DNA of 64,000 nt from Enterococcus_D sp050529585 (GTDB lineage Bacteria; Bacillota; Bacilli; Lactobacillales; Enterococcaceae). The notes beneath the pieces were generated by a model. The model was not told the DNA's origin. It was given only the letters and a program-made list of their open reading frames with translations, and did no database searches. The position numbers and the translations under genes were made by a program. The stretch spans positions 1,488,001 through 1,552,000 of the forward strand of contig NZ_CP172882.1 of NCBI RefSeq assembly GCF_050529585.1, read 5' to 3'. How positions within the stretch are numbered: position 1 is the stretch's first letter; each line of letters starts with the position of its first letter. Positions 45,677-54,288 of this stretch are shown here, piece by piece.

Positions 45677-46625
45677 AGTGGTTCAACAATGTTTTTAGTT
45701 GATCAGATAACGCGATGCTTGCAATACTATCATCGAAAGACATCAACGGGTGTTCAATCTCGCCTTTATTCAGCGAGTGAATGACAGCTGCGATCTCTGA
45801 ATGGAAATCGTCTACATCATAACCAATCTCATAGACATGCTCTTTGCCGTCTTTTGTCAAAATAAGTTTCTTGGGACGGTGGAAATTTGGAATCACGATT
45901 TTCCCTGTGCTGCCGATGATTTCTGCCTTTGTATCTTTTGTTATATCAAAACCGGTTTCGATGAATGCTTCAAAATGTTTATTGTAAAAACGGCCGTATA
46001 CATACGTATCAACACCGTTATCCAAGAGGGTATGATCCAATATTTCGGCGGATAAATCCTTTGGTGCAAAATCTTGAATAAAGGCTAGATTATAGATACC
46101 CATATCCAGTAACGCGCCGCCTTGTTCAGGCAAGTAATGATAAGAGGCATGTTCTTTAGGCAAGTAACGTCTGAAAGTCGTTGAAATTTGTTTGATCTCG
46201 CCGATTTCGCCTTGTGATACAATTTCTTTCAAGCGTCGGTATGCAGGGGTGAAGCGTGGCTTCATTGCTTCCATAAAAAAGACGTGGGTTTCGATTGCTT
46301 TATCTTTCACTGTTCTCATTTGCTCTGCAGTCATCGTCGCGGGTTTTTCGCATAAAACAGCTTTTTTTGCAGTAAATGATTTGATGATCCATTCGAAATG
46401 GTATAAATGCGGCAACGCAATGTATACGACATCAATTGCAGGATCATCTAATAGGGCTTGATACTGATCAAACGCTTTTTCGCAAGGGAACTTTTCGCGA
46501 AAGGCATTTGCTTTTTCCATTGTTCGACAGGCTACTCCATAAAGTTGTGCATCTTCAACATGTGTTAAGCTTTCAGCAAATCTAGTAGCAATATTGCCGG
46601 CACCTATTATACCCCAATTGATCAT
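45675..46625 (-). CDS. Gfo/Idh/MocA family oxidoreductase (first of three)
   Basis: A 316-residue NAD(P)-dependent enzyme. The Rossmann motif is WGIIGAGNIATRF and the family lysine is in LCEKPA. The C-terminal alpha/beta domain forms the substrate site. It precedes nothing on its strand and follows the RpiR gene by 13 bases, so the two are probably one operon. Members oxidise or epimerise sugars, inositols or glycosides; the substrate is unknown. Two further members are at 47722 and 50569 on the other strand. Confidence 0.88.
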   Translation of the reverse strand: MINWGIIGAGNIATRFAESLTHVEDAQLYGVACRTMEKANAFREKFPCEKAFDQYQALLDDPAIDVVYIALPHLYHFEWIIKSFTAKKAVLCEKPATMTAEQMRTVKDKAIETHVFFMEAMKPRFTPAYRRLKEIVSQGEIGEIKQISTTFRRYLPKEHASYHYLPEQGGALLDMGIYNLAFIQDFAPKDLSAEILDHTLLDNGVDTYVYGRFYNKHFEAFIETGFDITKDTKAEIIGSTGKIVIPNFHRPKKLILTKDGKEHVYEIGYDVDDFHSEIAAVIHSLNKGEIEHPLMSFDDSIASIALSDQLKTLLNH

Positions 46626-46638
46626 ACTGTCATCTCCT

Positions 46639-47514
46639 TTAATCTTCTCGAGGATATTCAGATAGAATACCCAGTTCTAGTATTTTTTGTTTTTTTCGCA
46701 GTTCCACAATATTTTTTTGGTACTCTTTGGCATACATAATAGCAAATAAAGCATCTAAAATATATTCAAATGCTACTTGGGAAGAAAATGTGCCTACTTT
46801 TAGAAAATCCAGCTCATCATGTGATGCGACGATTGTCTGTGTAGCCAATTGATTGATCTTTGCCTTAGGATTGCCTGTGATGACGATCGAGGGGACACCG
46901 ACAACGGACAAATGCTGCAAAATCTTTTGATACTGCGCACTTTTTCCACGATAAGTAATAAAGATCGCACAATCGTTGGCACACAAATTGGCGGCATTCC
47001 ACGCATCATCTCCATACTCATCAGCCACTATCAAATATTTATTGATCTTGACTAATTTATTTTGAAAACTACGGGCACGAATCTGGGAATCACCTACTGC
47101 AAAGAGGAACACTCTCTGGGCTTTTTCCAAGAGTTGAGCAGTTTGTTCCATTACTTCACTATCAATTTGGGCATGGGTCTTATGAATCGTATTGATGGTC
47201 AAGTCTGCCATTTTTTTCAATATCTCCGTCGTTGGATCAGTTGATGCAAATGGAAAGTTTGCATCGACAAATCGTGGATGAAACATTTGGTTATGGGCTA
47301 TTTCTGCAATCCCTAACCGAAAATTTTTGAAGCCATCATAGCCCATTTTTTTGGCCAAACGAATCACAGAAGAGTGAGACGTATAGGTATGTTTTGCTAT
47401 TTCGTCTACATTTAGCGAGGGAATGTCTGTGACATTTTGAAGAATATAATCGGCAATTCTTTTCTCCGTATCAGTTAAACCTTCCTGTAAACGTAATTTA
47501 TCGATCAGTAACAT
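46639..47514 (-). CDS. RpiR/MurR-family regulator of the sugar locus
   Basis: A 291-residue regulator. The N-terminal helix-turn-helix covers residues 1-75 (SLNVDEIAKHTYTSHSSVIR), and the SIS domain (about 105-245) binds a phosphosugar, with FAVGDSQIRARSF and ITYRGKSAQY. It lies between the divergent halves of the locus and probably controls both. The effector is likely a sugar phosphate made by the locus. Confidence 0.9.
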   Translation of the reverse strand: MLLIDKLRLQEGLTDTEKRIADYILQNVTDIPSLNVDEIAKHTYTSHSSVIRLAKKMGYDGFKNFRLGIAEIAHNQMFHPRFVDANFPFASTDPTTEILKKMADLTINTIHKTHAQIDSEVMEQTAQLLEKAQRVFLFAVGDSQIRARSFQNKLVKINKYLIVADEYGDDAWNAANLCANDCAIFITYRGKSAQYQKILQHLSVVGVPSIVITGNPKAKINQLATQTIVASHDELDFLKVGTFSSQVAFEYILDALFAIMYAKEYQKNIVELRKKQKILELGILSEYPRED

Positions 47515-47567
47515 CTAACCACCTCACTTCCTATGATAGCTTAATTCTCATCAAACCAGAAGCGAAA

Positions 47568-47606
47568 GTTCAGACATCTATAAAAATCTGGTCAAAATGT
47601 TCAGAC
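47568..47606. promoter_or_regulatory. Direct repeats in the divergent control region of the sugar locus
   Basis: GTTCAGAC occurs at 47568-47575 and again at 47599-47606, 31 bases apart, close to three helical turns. ACCAGA near 47555 and TCTGGT near 47587 form an inverted pair across the first copy. They are candidate sites for the RpiR regulator. Confidence 0.4.
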
Positions 47607-47721
47607 TTTTTTGTTTTTTGCTAAATAGCCTGTTCAAAAAAAACTACTTCAGAAGAAACCCTTTTCATCTAGATCGATCTGGCGAATAATAGGCGTATCA
47701 AAAGATTTGGAGGGAAACAAT

Positions 47722-48744
47722 ATGTTAACAATTGCTTATATCGGCAATGGAAAAAGTGCCAATCGCTATCATTTACCATTTTCTACAAAACTGAAAGATA
47801 AAATCAAGGTCAAAACGATTTACTCTCCCGTTGAAGAGAATAACTGGGCGAGAATCGATGGTGTACATTATACAACAAATATCAATGATATTTACGGAGA
47901 TCCTGAGATTCAGCTGGTGGTGATCTCTACACCGAGTCATTTGCATTATCCATTAGGGAAAGAAGCCTTGCTTCAAGGCAAAAACGCACTGATCGAAAAA
48001 CCTTTCGCTGAAACGTCCGCTGAAGCGAGAGAATTATTTGCTTTGGCAAAAGAAAAAGGGTTACTGGTTCAATGTTATCAAAATCGTCGTTTCGATTCAG
48101 ATTTTTTGACTGTTCAAAAAGTGATCGAAAGCGGGGTACTTGGTGATTTGATTGAAGTGGAAATGCATTACGACTATTTCCGCCCAGAGATTCCCCGCTC
48201 CGTGAAGGAATTTTCACTAAATACGAGTTATTTATATGGTCATGCTTGTCACACATTGGATCAAGTCATTTCGTATTTTGGCCGTCCGGATGATGTACAT
48301 TATGAAGTGAGACAGCTGTTAGGGAAGAACCGTATGAATGATTATTTCGACTTAGATTTGTTTTATGGTCGAATGAAGGTTTCTGTCAAATCAAGTTATT
48401 TCCGCTTGAAAGAGCGACCAAGCTTTGTTGTGTATGGTGAAAATGGTGTTTTCGTCAAAGAAACAAAAGACCGGCAAGAAGAACATTTAAAGGCATTTCA
48501 TATGCCCGACAATGCCGATTTTGGGATCGATTTGCCGCAACACTACGGCACATTGACGTATATTGATCAAGAAGGGGCTTATCACGAAGAAAAAGTTATC
48601 TCAGAAATTGGTGATTACAGTCGTGTTTATGAAGGGTTGTACGAATCGATCATCAACGGCAAAGATAAAATCGTCAAAGATGAAGAAACGGTATTGCAGA
48701 TCGAAATGTTGGAAACTGGTATTCAACAAATCCAAAAAGGGTAA
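47722..48744 (+). CDS. Gfo/Idh/MocA family oxidoreductase (second of three)
   Basis: A 340-residue enzyme with the nucleotide motif IAYIGNGKSANRYH and the catalytic lysine in LIEKPFAET. The C-terminal domain has EMHYDYFRPEIP and a histidine-rich SYLYGHACHTLDQV segment near the active site. ATG 47722 follows GGAGGG by 6 bases. It starts the plus-strand operon: oxidoreductase, PTS IIC, UPF0303, oxidoreductase, GH1, epimerase. The substrate is unknown. Confidence 0.88.
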   Translation: MLTIAYIGNGKSANRYHLPFSTKLKDKIKVKTIYSPVEENNWARIDGVHYTTNINDIYGDPEIQLVVISTPSHLHYPLGKEALLQGKNALIEKPFAETSAEARELFALAKEKGLLVQCYQNRRFDSDFLTVQKVIESGVLGDLIEVEMHYDYFRPEIPRSVKEFSLNTSYLYGHACHTLDQVISYFGRPDDVHYEVRQLLGKNRMNDYFDLDLFYGRMKVSVKSSYFRLKERPSFVVYGENGVFVKETKDRQEEHLKAFHMPDNADFGIDLPQHYGTLTYIDQEGAYHEEKVISEIGDYSRVYEGLYESIINGKDKIVKDEETVLQIEMLETGIQQIQKG

Positions 48745-48759
48745 AGGAGCGTTTATAGA

Positions 48760-50109
48760 ATGGATAAATTTATTGGGATTTTTGAAGAAAAATTAACACC
48801 CATTGCAATGAAATTAGATGGAAATCGTTACTTGTCAGCCATCAAAAATAGTTTTATGGCTACGATGCCATTATTGATCATTGGTTCATTCTTTATCCTT
48901 TTTGCCAACCTACCGATTCCAGCCTATACCTCCTTCATGGAGAATACGCTAGGGGAAGGATGGCAACGGTTCTTCACTGTACCAAATGATATTTCGATGA
49001 GTATGATGACAATCTATGTAGTCATAGGTATTGCCAACGATTTGGCCCATACGTATAAAATCGATCGCATCGGTGCCATTTTTTCTGCATTGGCAGCATT
49101 TTTAGTATTGACACCTTTGCACACATTCCAAGATGCTGATTTAGGTGTGGGTATCCCATTGTCAAACTTGGGCGCAGCGGGACTATTCGTTGGCATGATC
49201 GCCAGCATCTTCGCAGTAGAACTGATTTATTTTGCAGACCGTAAAGGGTGGGTCATCAAAATGCCTGAATCCGTTCCAGCAAATGTATCAAAGTCATTCT
49301 CATCTTTAATACCGATTTTAGTTGTGATCGTGGTCTTCAACTTGATTCGGATCGGGTTTGAATTTACCAGTTTCGATAATGCCCAAAGCTTTATTTTTGA
49401 AAATCTGCAAACACCTTTGACTCGATTAGGCAGTTCGCTGCCGGCAACGATTATCGTGATGTTGGTCGAAGGCGTTCTATGGGCTTTTGGGATCCATGGT
49501 TCAAATATTGTCGGTAGCGTCATGCAGCCGATTTGGCTTTCTCTGACTGCAGAAAATGCCACAGCTGTGGCCAATGGATTAGATATTCCCAATATCGTCA
49601 ACTATCAGTTTTACTCCAACTTCATTAAAGTTGGCGGCTCAGGTGCAACATTTGGCTTGGTATTGTTACTTTTATTCTTATCAAAATCCAAGCAGTTCAA
49701 AGCAGTTGGCAAATTGTCGATCATCCCAGAGATTTTCACCATCAATGAAACGATGATTTTTGGGATTCCAATCGTACTGAACCCTATTTTATTGGTGCCA
49801 TTTATTTTGACACCGGTCATTATGACACTGATGGCTTACTTTTCGATGAGCAGCGGGTTGGTTCCATTGACGAATGGCGTGAATATTCCATGGACGACAC
49901 CACCGATCATTTCCGGTTTCTTAGTGTCTGGGTGGAAAGGGGCTGTCTTGAATATCGTTCAAATCCTGGTTTCAGCAGGTGTCTACTACCCATTCTTCAA
50001 AACGGCAGACAAATTGGCTTATGATACGGAACAGGCAAATGAACAATTGGAACAGCAAGCAAAAAATAATACACGATTTACTGAACAAGGAATTGTAGAA
50101 AAAGGATGA
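48760..50109 (+). CDS. PTS system EIIC component, cellobiose/lactose family
   Basis: A 449-residue membrane protein with about ten transmembrane segments and the N-terminus typical of cellobiose-family IIC (IGIFEEKLTPIAMKLDGN). The motif FTINETMIFGIPIVLNP includes the sugar-binding region. No IIA or IIB gene is present in the locus, so it must borrow these from elsewhere. AAGGAG precedes ATG by 11 bases. It would import a beta-linked disaccharide or glucoside as its 6-phosphate. Confidence 0.92.
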   Translation: MDKFIGIFEEKLTPIAMKLDGNRYLSAIKNSFMATMPLLIIGSFFILFANLPIPAYTSFMENTLGEGWQRFFTVPNDISMSMMTIYVVIGIANDLAHTYKIDRIGAIFSALAAFLVLTPLHTFQDADLGVGIPLSNLGAAGLFVGMIASIFAVELIYFADRKGWVIKMPESVPANVSKSFSSLIPILVVIVVFNLIRIGFEFTSFDNAQSFIFENLQTPLTRLGSSLPATIIVMLVEGVLWAFGIHGSNIVGSVMQPIWLSLTAENATAVANGLDIPNIVNYQFYSNFIKVGGSGATFGLVLLLLFLSKSKQFKAVGKLSIIPEIFTINETMIFGIPIVLNPILLVPFILTPVIMTLMAYFSMSSGLVPLTNGVNIPWTTPPIISGFLVSGWKGAVLNIVQILVSAGVYYPFFKTADKLAYDTEQANEQLEQQAKNNTRFTEQGIVEKG

Positions 50110-50113
50110 TTTT

Positions 50114-50572
50114 ATGGATTTTGATGAACTACTGGATCAAGAAAGACGATTGCAATTTACTTATTTCGACAATGACTTTGCATTGCAGATCGCGGCAGAA
50201 ATCAATGATTATGTAACAAAAACTTATTCAAAACCAGTAGGCATAAAAATCACGCATCGTGGCTTACCCGTTCTAAGATTTTTGATGAACGGCCGTAAAG
50301 AAAGTCCTTGGTTGGAAAGGAAAGAAACGACCGTTTTAGATAGCGGACACAGTTCACTCTATACTTTTTATCAAAAAGAACAGAATCCTCTTTTTGCACA
50401 GTGGGAACATGATAGCCGTTATGCCATCTGTGGCGGCGGATTTCCGATTATGGAAAAGGGTATTGTGACTGGTGCGATTTGTGTATCCGGATTAGACCAC
50501 ATGGAAGATCATCAGATCATTGTCCATGTATTAACAAAAAAATTAGCAAAACAACTGGGGGAAGCAATATGA
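50114..50572 (+). CDS. UPF0303 / GlcG-HbpS-like protein
   Basis: A 152-residue protein of the UPF0303 group, related to the heme-binding GlcG/HbpS fold. Conserved parts are VGIKITHRGLPVLRFLM and GGGFPIMEKGIVTGAICVSGL. Its biochemical role is not established. It lies 4 bases after the IIC gene, and its stop overlaps the next start (ATGA). Placement within a sugar operon suggests a role linked to the oxidoreductases. Confidence 0.82.
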   Translation: MDFDELLDQERRLQFTYFDNDFALQIAAEINDYVTKTYSKPVGIKITHRGLPVLRFLMNGRKESPWLERKETTVLDSGHSSLYTFYQKEQNPLFAQWEHDSRYAICGGGFPIMEKGIVTGAICVSGLDHMEDHQIIVHVLTKKLAKQLGEAI

Positions 50573-51546
50573 AATTAGCCATATTTGGTGCAGGAATGAT
50601 TGTCCATGACTTTATGAAAGTTGTCAACGACATACCAGAGATCGAACTCACCGCAATTTTTGGAACAGAATTAGATGTACCGGTTATGGAAGCACTCCAG
50701 ACCGCGTATGGAATCAAAACAATCTACACAGATTTAGCGACTTGTTTAGGTGATGATGCGATTGATACAGTATATGTTGCACTACCAAATCATTTGCACT
50801 ACACTTTTGCTAAAGAGGCATTGATGCAGGGAAAACATGTGATTTGCGAAAAACCATTTACATTAAAGAAAAGTGAACTGCTGGAGCTTGCCGACATAGC
50901 GTCTAAAAAAAATCTGATTTTGATCGAAGCAATTACCAATCAATACTTGGCAAATTATGCCGCAATCAAAGCACAATTGTCAGCTTTAGGGGATCTGAAA
51001 TTGATTGAATGCAACTACTCACAATATTCTTCTCGATATGATTTATTCAAAGAGGGGACTGTACTGCCCGCATTTAATCCTAAAATGGGGGGCGGTGCAT
51101 TAATGGATATCAATATTTACAATATCCACTTTGTTGTTGGCCTCTTGGGTGCACCAAAATCTGTCCGTTATTTTGCAAATATCGAACAGGGGATCGATAC
51201 CTCTGGCGTGCTGCTATTGGATTATGACCAAACGAAAGTGGTCTGTATAGGCGCCAAAGACTCAACAGCTACGATTCGTTCAACGATCCAAGGAACAAAG
51301 GGGTCAATTATTGTCAATGGACCAACCAATGTATTAGATAGCTACGCATATGAAGCGTTAAAAACACCGGCAGTGACACTTGATCATAAACGCAATAAGC
51401 ATCGTATGTTTGAAGAGTTCCAAACTTTCCAACAAGTGATTGCTGAAAATGATCAATCTTTTGCGCAAGAAAGAATGGCACACAGTCAACGCGTGATGGA
51501 CATTGTTGAAGCGGCACTCGCAGACGCACAAATTACTTTAGGATAG
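50569..51546 (+). CDS. Gfo/Idh/MocA family oxidoreductase (third of three)
   Basis: A 325-residue enzyme with LAIFGAGMIVHDF as the nucleotide motif and VICEKPFTL containing the family lysine. The substrate domain has NPKMGGGALMDINIYNIHF. The start at ATG 50569 overlaps the upstream stop; GGGG lies 7 bases upstream. An in-frame open region before it overlaps UPF0303 and is not used. It directly precedes the GH1 gene. Confidence 0.88.
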   Translation: MKLAIFGAGMIVHDFMKVVNDIPEIELTAIFGTELDVPVMEALQTAYGIKTIYTDLATCLGDDAIDTVYVALPNHLHYTFAKEALMQGKHVICEKPFTLKKSELLELADIASKKNLILIEAITNQYLANYAAIKAQLSALGDLKLIECNYSQYSSRYDLFKEGTVLPAFNPKMGGGALMDINIYNIHFVVGLLGAPKSVRYFANIEQGIDTSGVLLLDYDQTKVVCIGAKDSTATIRSTIQGTKGSIIVNGPTNVLDSYAYEALKTPAVTLDHKRNKHRMFEEFQTFQQVIAENDQSFAQERMAHSQRVMDIVEAALADAQITLG

Positions 51547-51557
51547 GAGAGACAAAG

Positions 51558-52991
51558 ATGGTACAACCGAATTTTCTTTGGGGTGGTGCATTAGCTGCCC
51601 ATCAATTTGAAGGAGGGTGGAATGCTGATGGAAAAGGGCCTAGCGTTATCGATGTGATGACAGCAGGTGCCCATGGTGTGCCACGCGAAATCACTGAGAC
51701 TATTGAATCCGATACATTTTACCCCAACCATGAAGCCATTGATTTCTATCATCACTACAAGGAAGACATTGCTTTGTTTGCTGAGATGGGCTTAAAGTGC
51801 TTACGAACCTCGATTGCTTGGAGCCGTATTTTTCCAAAAGGGGACGAAACTGAACCAAATGAAGCAGGACTGGCTTTTTATGATGATGTGTTTGATGAAT
51901 TATTGAAATATGGTATAGAGCCTGTCATCACACTTTCACATTTTGAGATGCCGTTACATCTTGCAAAAAACTATGGTGGTTTTCGCAATCGTCAAGTGAT
52001 TGATTTCTTTGCCCATTTTGCCGAAACGGTTTTTGATCGTTATAAAGAAAAAGTCAGCTACTGGATGACATTCAATGAAATCAATAATCAGATGGATACC
52101 GAGAACCCATTATTTTTATGGACCAATTCTGGCGTTAAAGTAGCTGACGATGAAGATCCCCGGGAAGTCATGTTTCAAGTGGCCCATCATGAATTGGTTG
52201 CAAGTGCCAAAGCAGTGATCGCGGGAAAGAAAATCAATCCTGAGTTTCAAATTGGCTGTATGATTTCTCATGTCCCGATTTATCCTTATTCATGTGACCC
52301 GGCTGATGTGATGGCTGCTGAAGAAGCGATGCACCAACGTTTCTTCTTTTCCGACATCCATGTGCGTGGTTATTACCCAACCTATGCATTGAAAGAGTTT
52401 GAAAGAAAAGGGTATACGATTCAGATGGATCCACTGGATGCTGACATTTTGCGTCAAGGAACCGTTGACTATATTGGGTTCAGTTATTATATGTCTACAG
52501 TCGTCAAATGTGGTGTCAATCATCAAACAGACGCTATTGTGAACGGCGGGTTGGCTAATTCTGTTGAAAATCCTTATATCAAGTCTAGCGATTGGGGATG
52601 GGCAATCGATCCTATTGGTTTACGCTATACATTGAACAATTTGTATGAACGGTATCAATTGCCGTTATTTATCGTAGAAAATGGCTTTGGCGCTGTTGAT
52701 CATCCAGAAGCAGACGGCACGATCCATGACCAAGAACGCATCAATTATCTGCGTGCCCATATCGAACAATTGCAAAAAGCTGTTGACTACGATGGTGTTG
52801 AACTATTAGGTTACACACCGTGGGGGATCATTGATTTGGTGTCTTTCACCACTGGAGAAATGAAAAAACGATACGGCATGATTTATGTCGATCGTGACAA
52901 TACCGGCCGCGGAACAATGGCGCGTAGCAAAAAAGATTCATTTGAATGGTACAAACAAGTCATTGCCACAAATGGAGATATTTTAGCGTAG
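51558..52991 (+). CDS. 6-phospho-beta-glucosidase, GH1 family (second)
   Basis: A 477-residue GH1 enzyme. Acid/base in TFNEIN (Glu174), nucleophile in IVENGFG (Glu374). TPWGIIDLVSFTTGEMKKRYG near the C-terminus is a family block shared with the enzyme at 2145. It would hydrolyse the phosphorylated glycoside imported by the IIC in the same operon. GGAG precedes ATG by 9 bases. Confidence 0.93.
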   Translation: MVQPNFLWGGALAAHQFEGGWNADGKGPSVIDVMTAGAHGVPREITETIESDTFYPNHEAIDFYHHYKEDIALFAEMGLKCLRTSIAWSRIFPKGDETEPNEAGLAFYDDVFDELLKYGIEPVITLSHFEMPLHLAKNYGGFRNRQVIDFFAHFAETVFDRYKEKVSYWMTFNEINNQMDTENPLFLWTNSGVKVADDEDPREVMFQVAHHELVASAKAVIAGKKINPEFQIGCMISHVPIYPYSCDPADVMAAEEAMHQRFFFSDIHVRGYYPTYALKEFERKGYTIQMDPLDADILRQGTVDYIGFSYYMSTVVKCGVNHQTDAIVNGGLANSVENPYIKSSDWGWAIDPIGLRYTLNNLYERYQLPLFIVENGFGAVDHPEADGTIHDQERINYLRAHIEQLQKAVDYDGVELLGYTPWGIIDLVSFTTGEMKKRYGMIYVDRDNTGRGTMARSKKDSFEWYKQVIATNGDILA

Positions 52992-53017
52992 ACAGATAAA
53001 AGACAGAGGGTGGATAC

Positions 53018-54064
53018 ATGAAACGCATACTGATTATTGGCGGAACTGGAACCATTTCATTACCTATCACCAAAAAATTAGCAGCAAATCAAGACAATCA
53101 AGTCTTTGTATTGAACCGTGGCAACAAAAACACAATACTGCCCAAAACTGTAACCACGATCAGGGGGGACATCACGGATAGTGAAGCTATGCATTCCTTA
53201 TTGGCTCATCAACACTATGACTGCGTCATTAACTTCATCATCTGGAATGCACAAGATGCCGAGCAAAACATTGCCTTATTCAGAGGAAAAACGGACCAAT
53301 TTATCTTTATCAGTACAGTGGCCGTCCTAAATCATCAGTCCACGTGTTTGATAAATGAAGATACGCCGATTGGCAACCAATTTTCAGCTTATGGTCAAAA
53401 TAAAGCCGCGGCAGAAGCACGCTTTTTGCAGGCATTTAATGAAGAAGGTTTTCCAGTAACGATCATCCGTCCAACGCAAACCTATGCGAATGATCGAATT
53501 CCGCTGAGTATCAAGGGGAAAAATTGTTGGGGTGTGGTCCAACGCATGATCGATGGGAAAGAAGTGATCATTCATGGTGAGGGGCAATCATTATGGGCAA
53601 GTACCCACGCGGATGACTTTGCTGAAGGGTTCGTTCCAATCATTGAGCAAAAAGCATTCGTGGGAGAAATATGTCAAATCATGAATCCAACAAGCCATAC
53701 ATGGGATATGCTATATCAAACTTTGGCTGATTTATTAGGGGTTTCTTATCGTCCCGTTTATATCCCGACCGATTTGTTGCGTCAAGCGCATACTTATGAC
53801 TTTGATCAATCGATCCAAGGGGATAAACGGTGGTCTAATCTCTTTGACATCACGCGTCTAAAATCCATTGTGCCAGAATTTGATAGTCAAGTATCGTTAA
53901 AAGAAGGATTGCAACGATATTTGGATTATATGGCGGAACATCCAGAATTCAAGCAAGCAGATATTGAATTTGATCAATGGTGTGATCAAGTCATTGATGT
54001 CTATCAAGGCTTGCAAAATCATTTTTTCCTGCAATTGGCACAGATCGAAGGAAAAGAGGCATAA
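53018..54064 (+). CDS. NAD-dependent epimerase/dehydratase-like protein (extended SDR)
   Basis: A 348-residue short-chain dehydrogenase. IIGGTGTISLPI is the nucleotide motif and SAYGQNKAAAEARF holds the catalytic Tyr-x-x-x-Lys. Such proteins act on nucleotide sugars or sugar derivatives. AGAGGGTGG precedes ATG. It is the last gene of the RpiR-controlled operon and is followed by a terminator. The presence of a fourth NAD-dependent enzyme in the locus is striking. Confidence 0.85.
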   Translation: MKRILIIGGTGTISLPITKKLAANQDNQVFVLNRGNKNTILPKTVTTIRGDITDSEAMHSLLAHQHYDCVINFIIWNAQDAEQNIALFRGKTDQFIFISTVAVLNHQSTCLINEDTPIGNQFSAYGQNKAAAEARFLQAFNEEGFPVTIIRPTQTYANDRIPLSIKGKNCWGVVQRMIDGKEVIIHGEGQSLWASTHADDFAEGFVPIIEQKAFVGEICQIMNPTSHTWDMLYQTLADLLGVSYRPVYIPTDLLRQAHTYDFDQSIQGDKRWSNLFDITRLKSIVPEFDSQVSLKEGLQRYLDYMAEHPEFKQADIEFDQWCDQVIDVYQGLQNHFFLQLAQIEGKEA

Positions 54065-54106
54065 ATAGCCTGCCACGATTACACCAATCTCAGTCACTGA
54101 TTTTTT

Positions 54107-54133
54107 AAGGAGTGGATTTCGCCACTCCTTTTT
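54107..54133 (+). terminator. Terminator of the sugar locus
   Basis: AAGGAGTGG and CCACTCCTT form a perfect 9-base-pair stem around a 6-base loop, followed by T residues. Confidence 0.92.
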
Positions 54134-54212
54134 GATGTGCCGAAAACAGTATACCCATGAGGAATGAACATGTGTCATAGATACTAAAAAGATGTGACTT
54201 ATTGCAAATCTT

Positions 54213-54241
54213 TTGGTCTCCTGTACGTTATTCGCTATACT
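54213..54241 (+). promoter_or_regulatory. Promoter of the flavin disulfide reductase gene
   Basis: TTGGTC and TATACT are separated by 17 bases, 48 bases before the ATG at 54289. Confidence 0.6.
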
Positions 54242-54288
54242 TAAATGAGGAAGCGAGGATAATTTACTATACAGCAAGGAGTGAAGAT

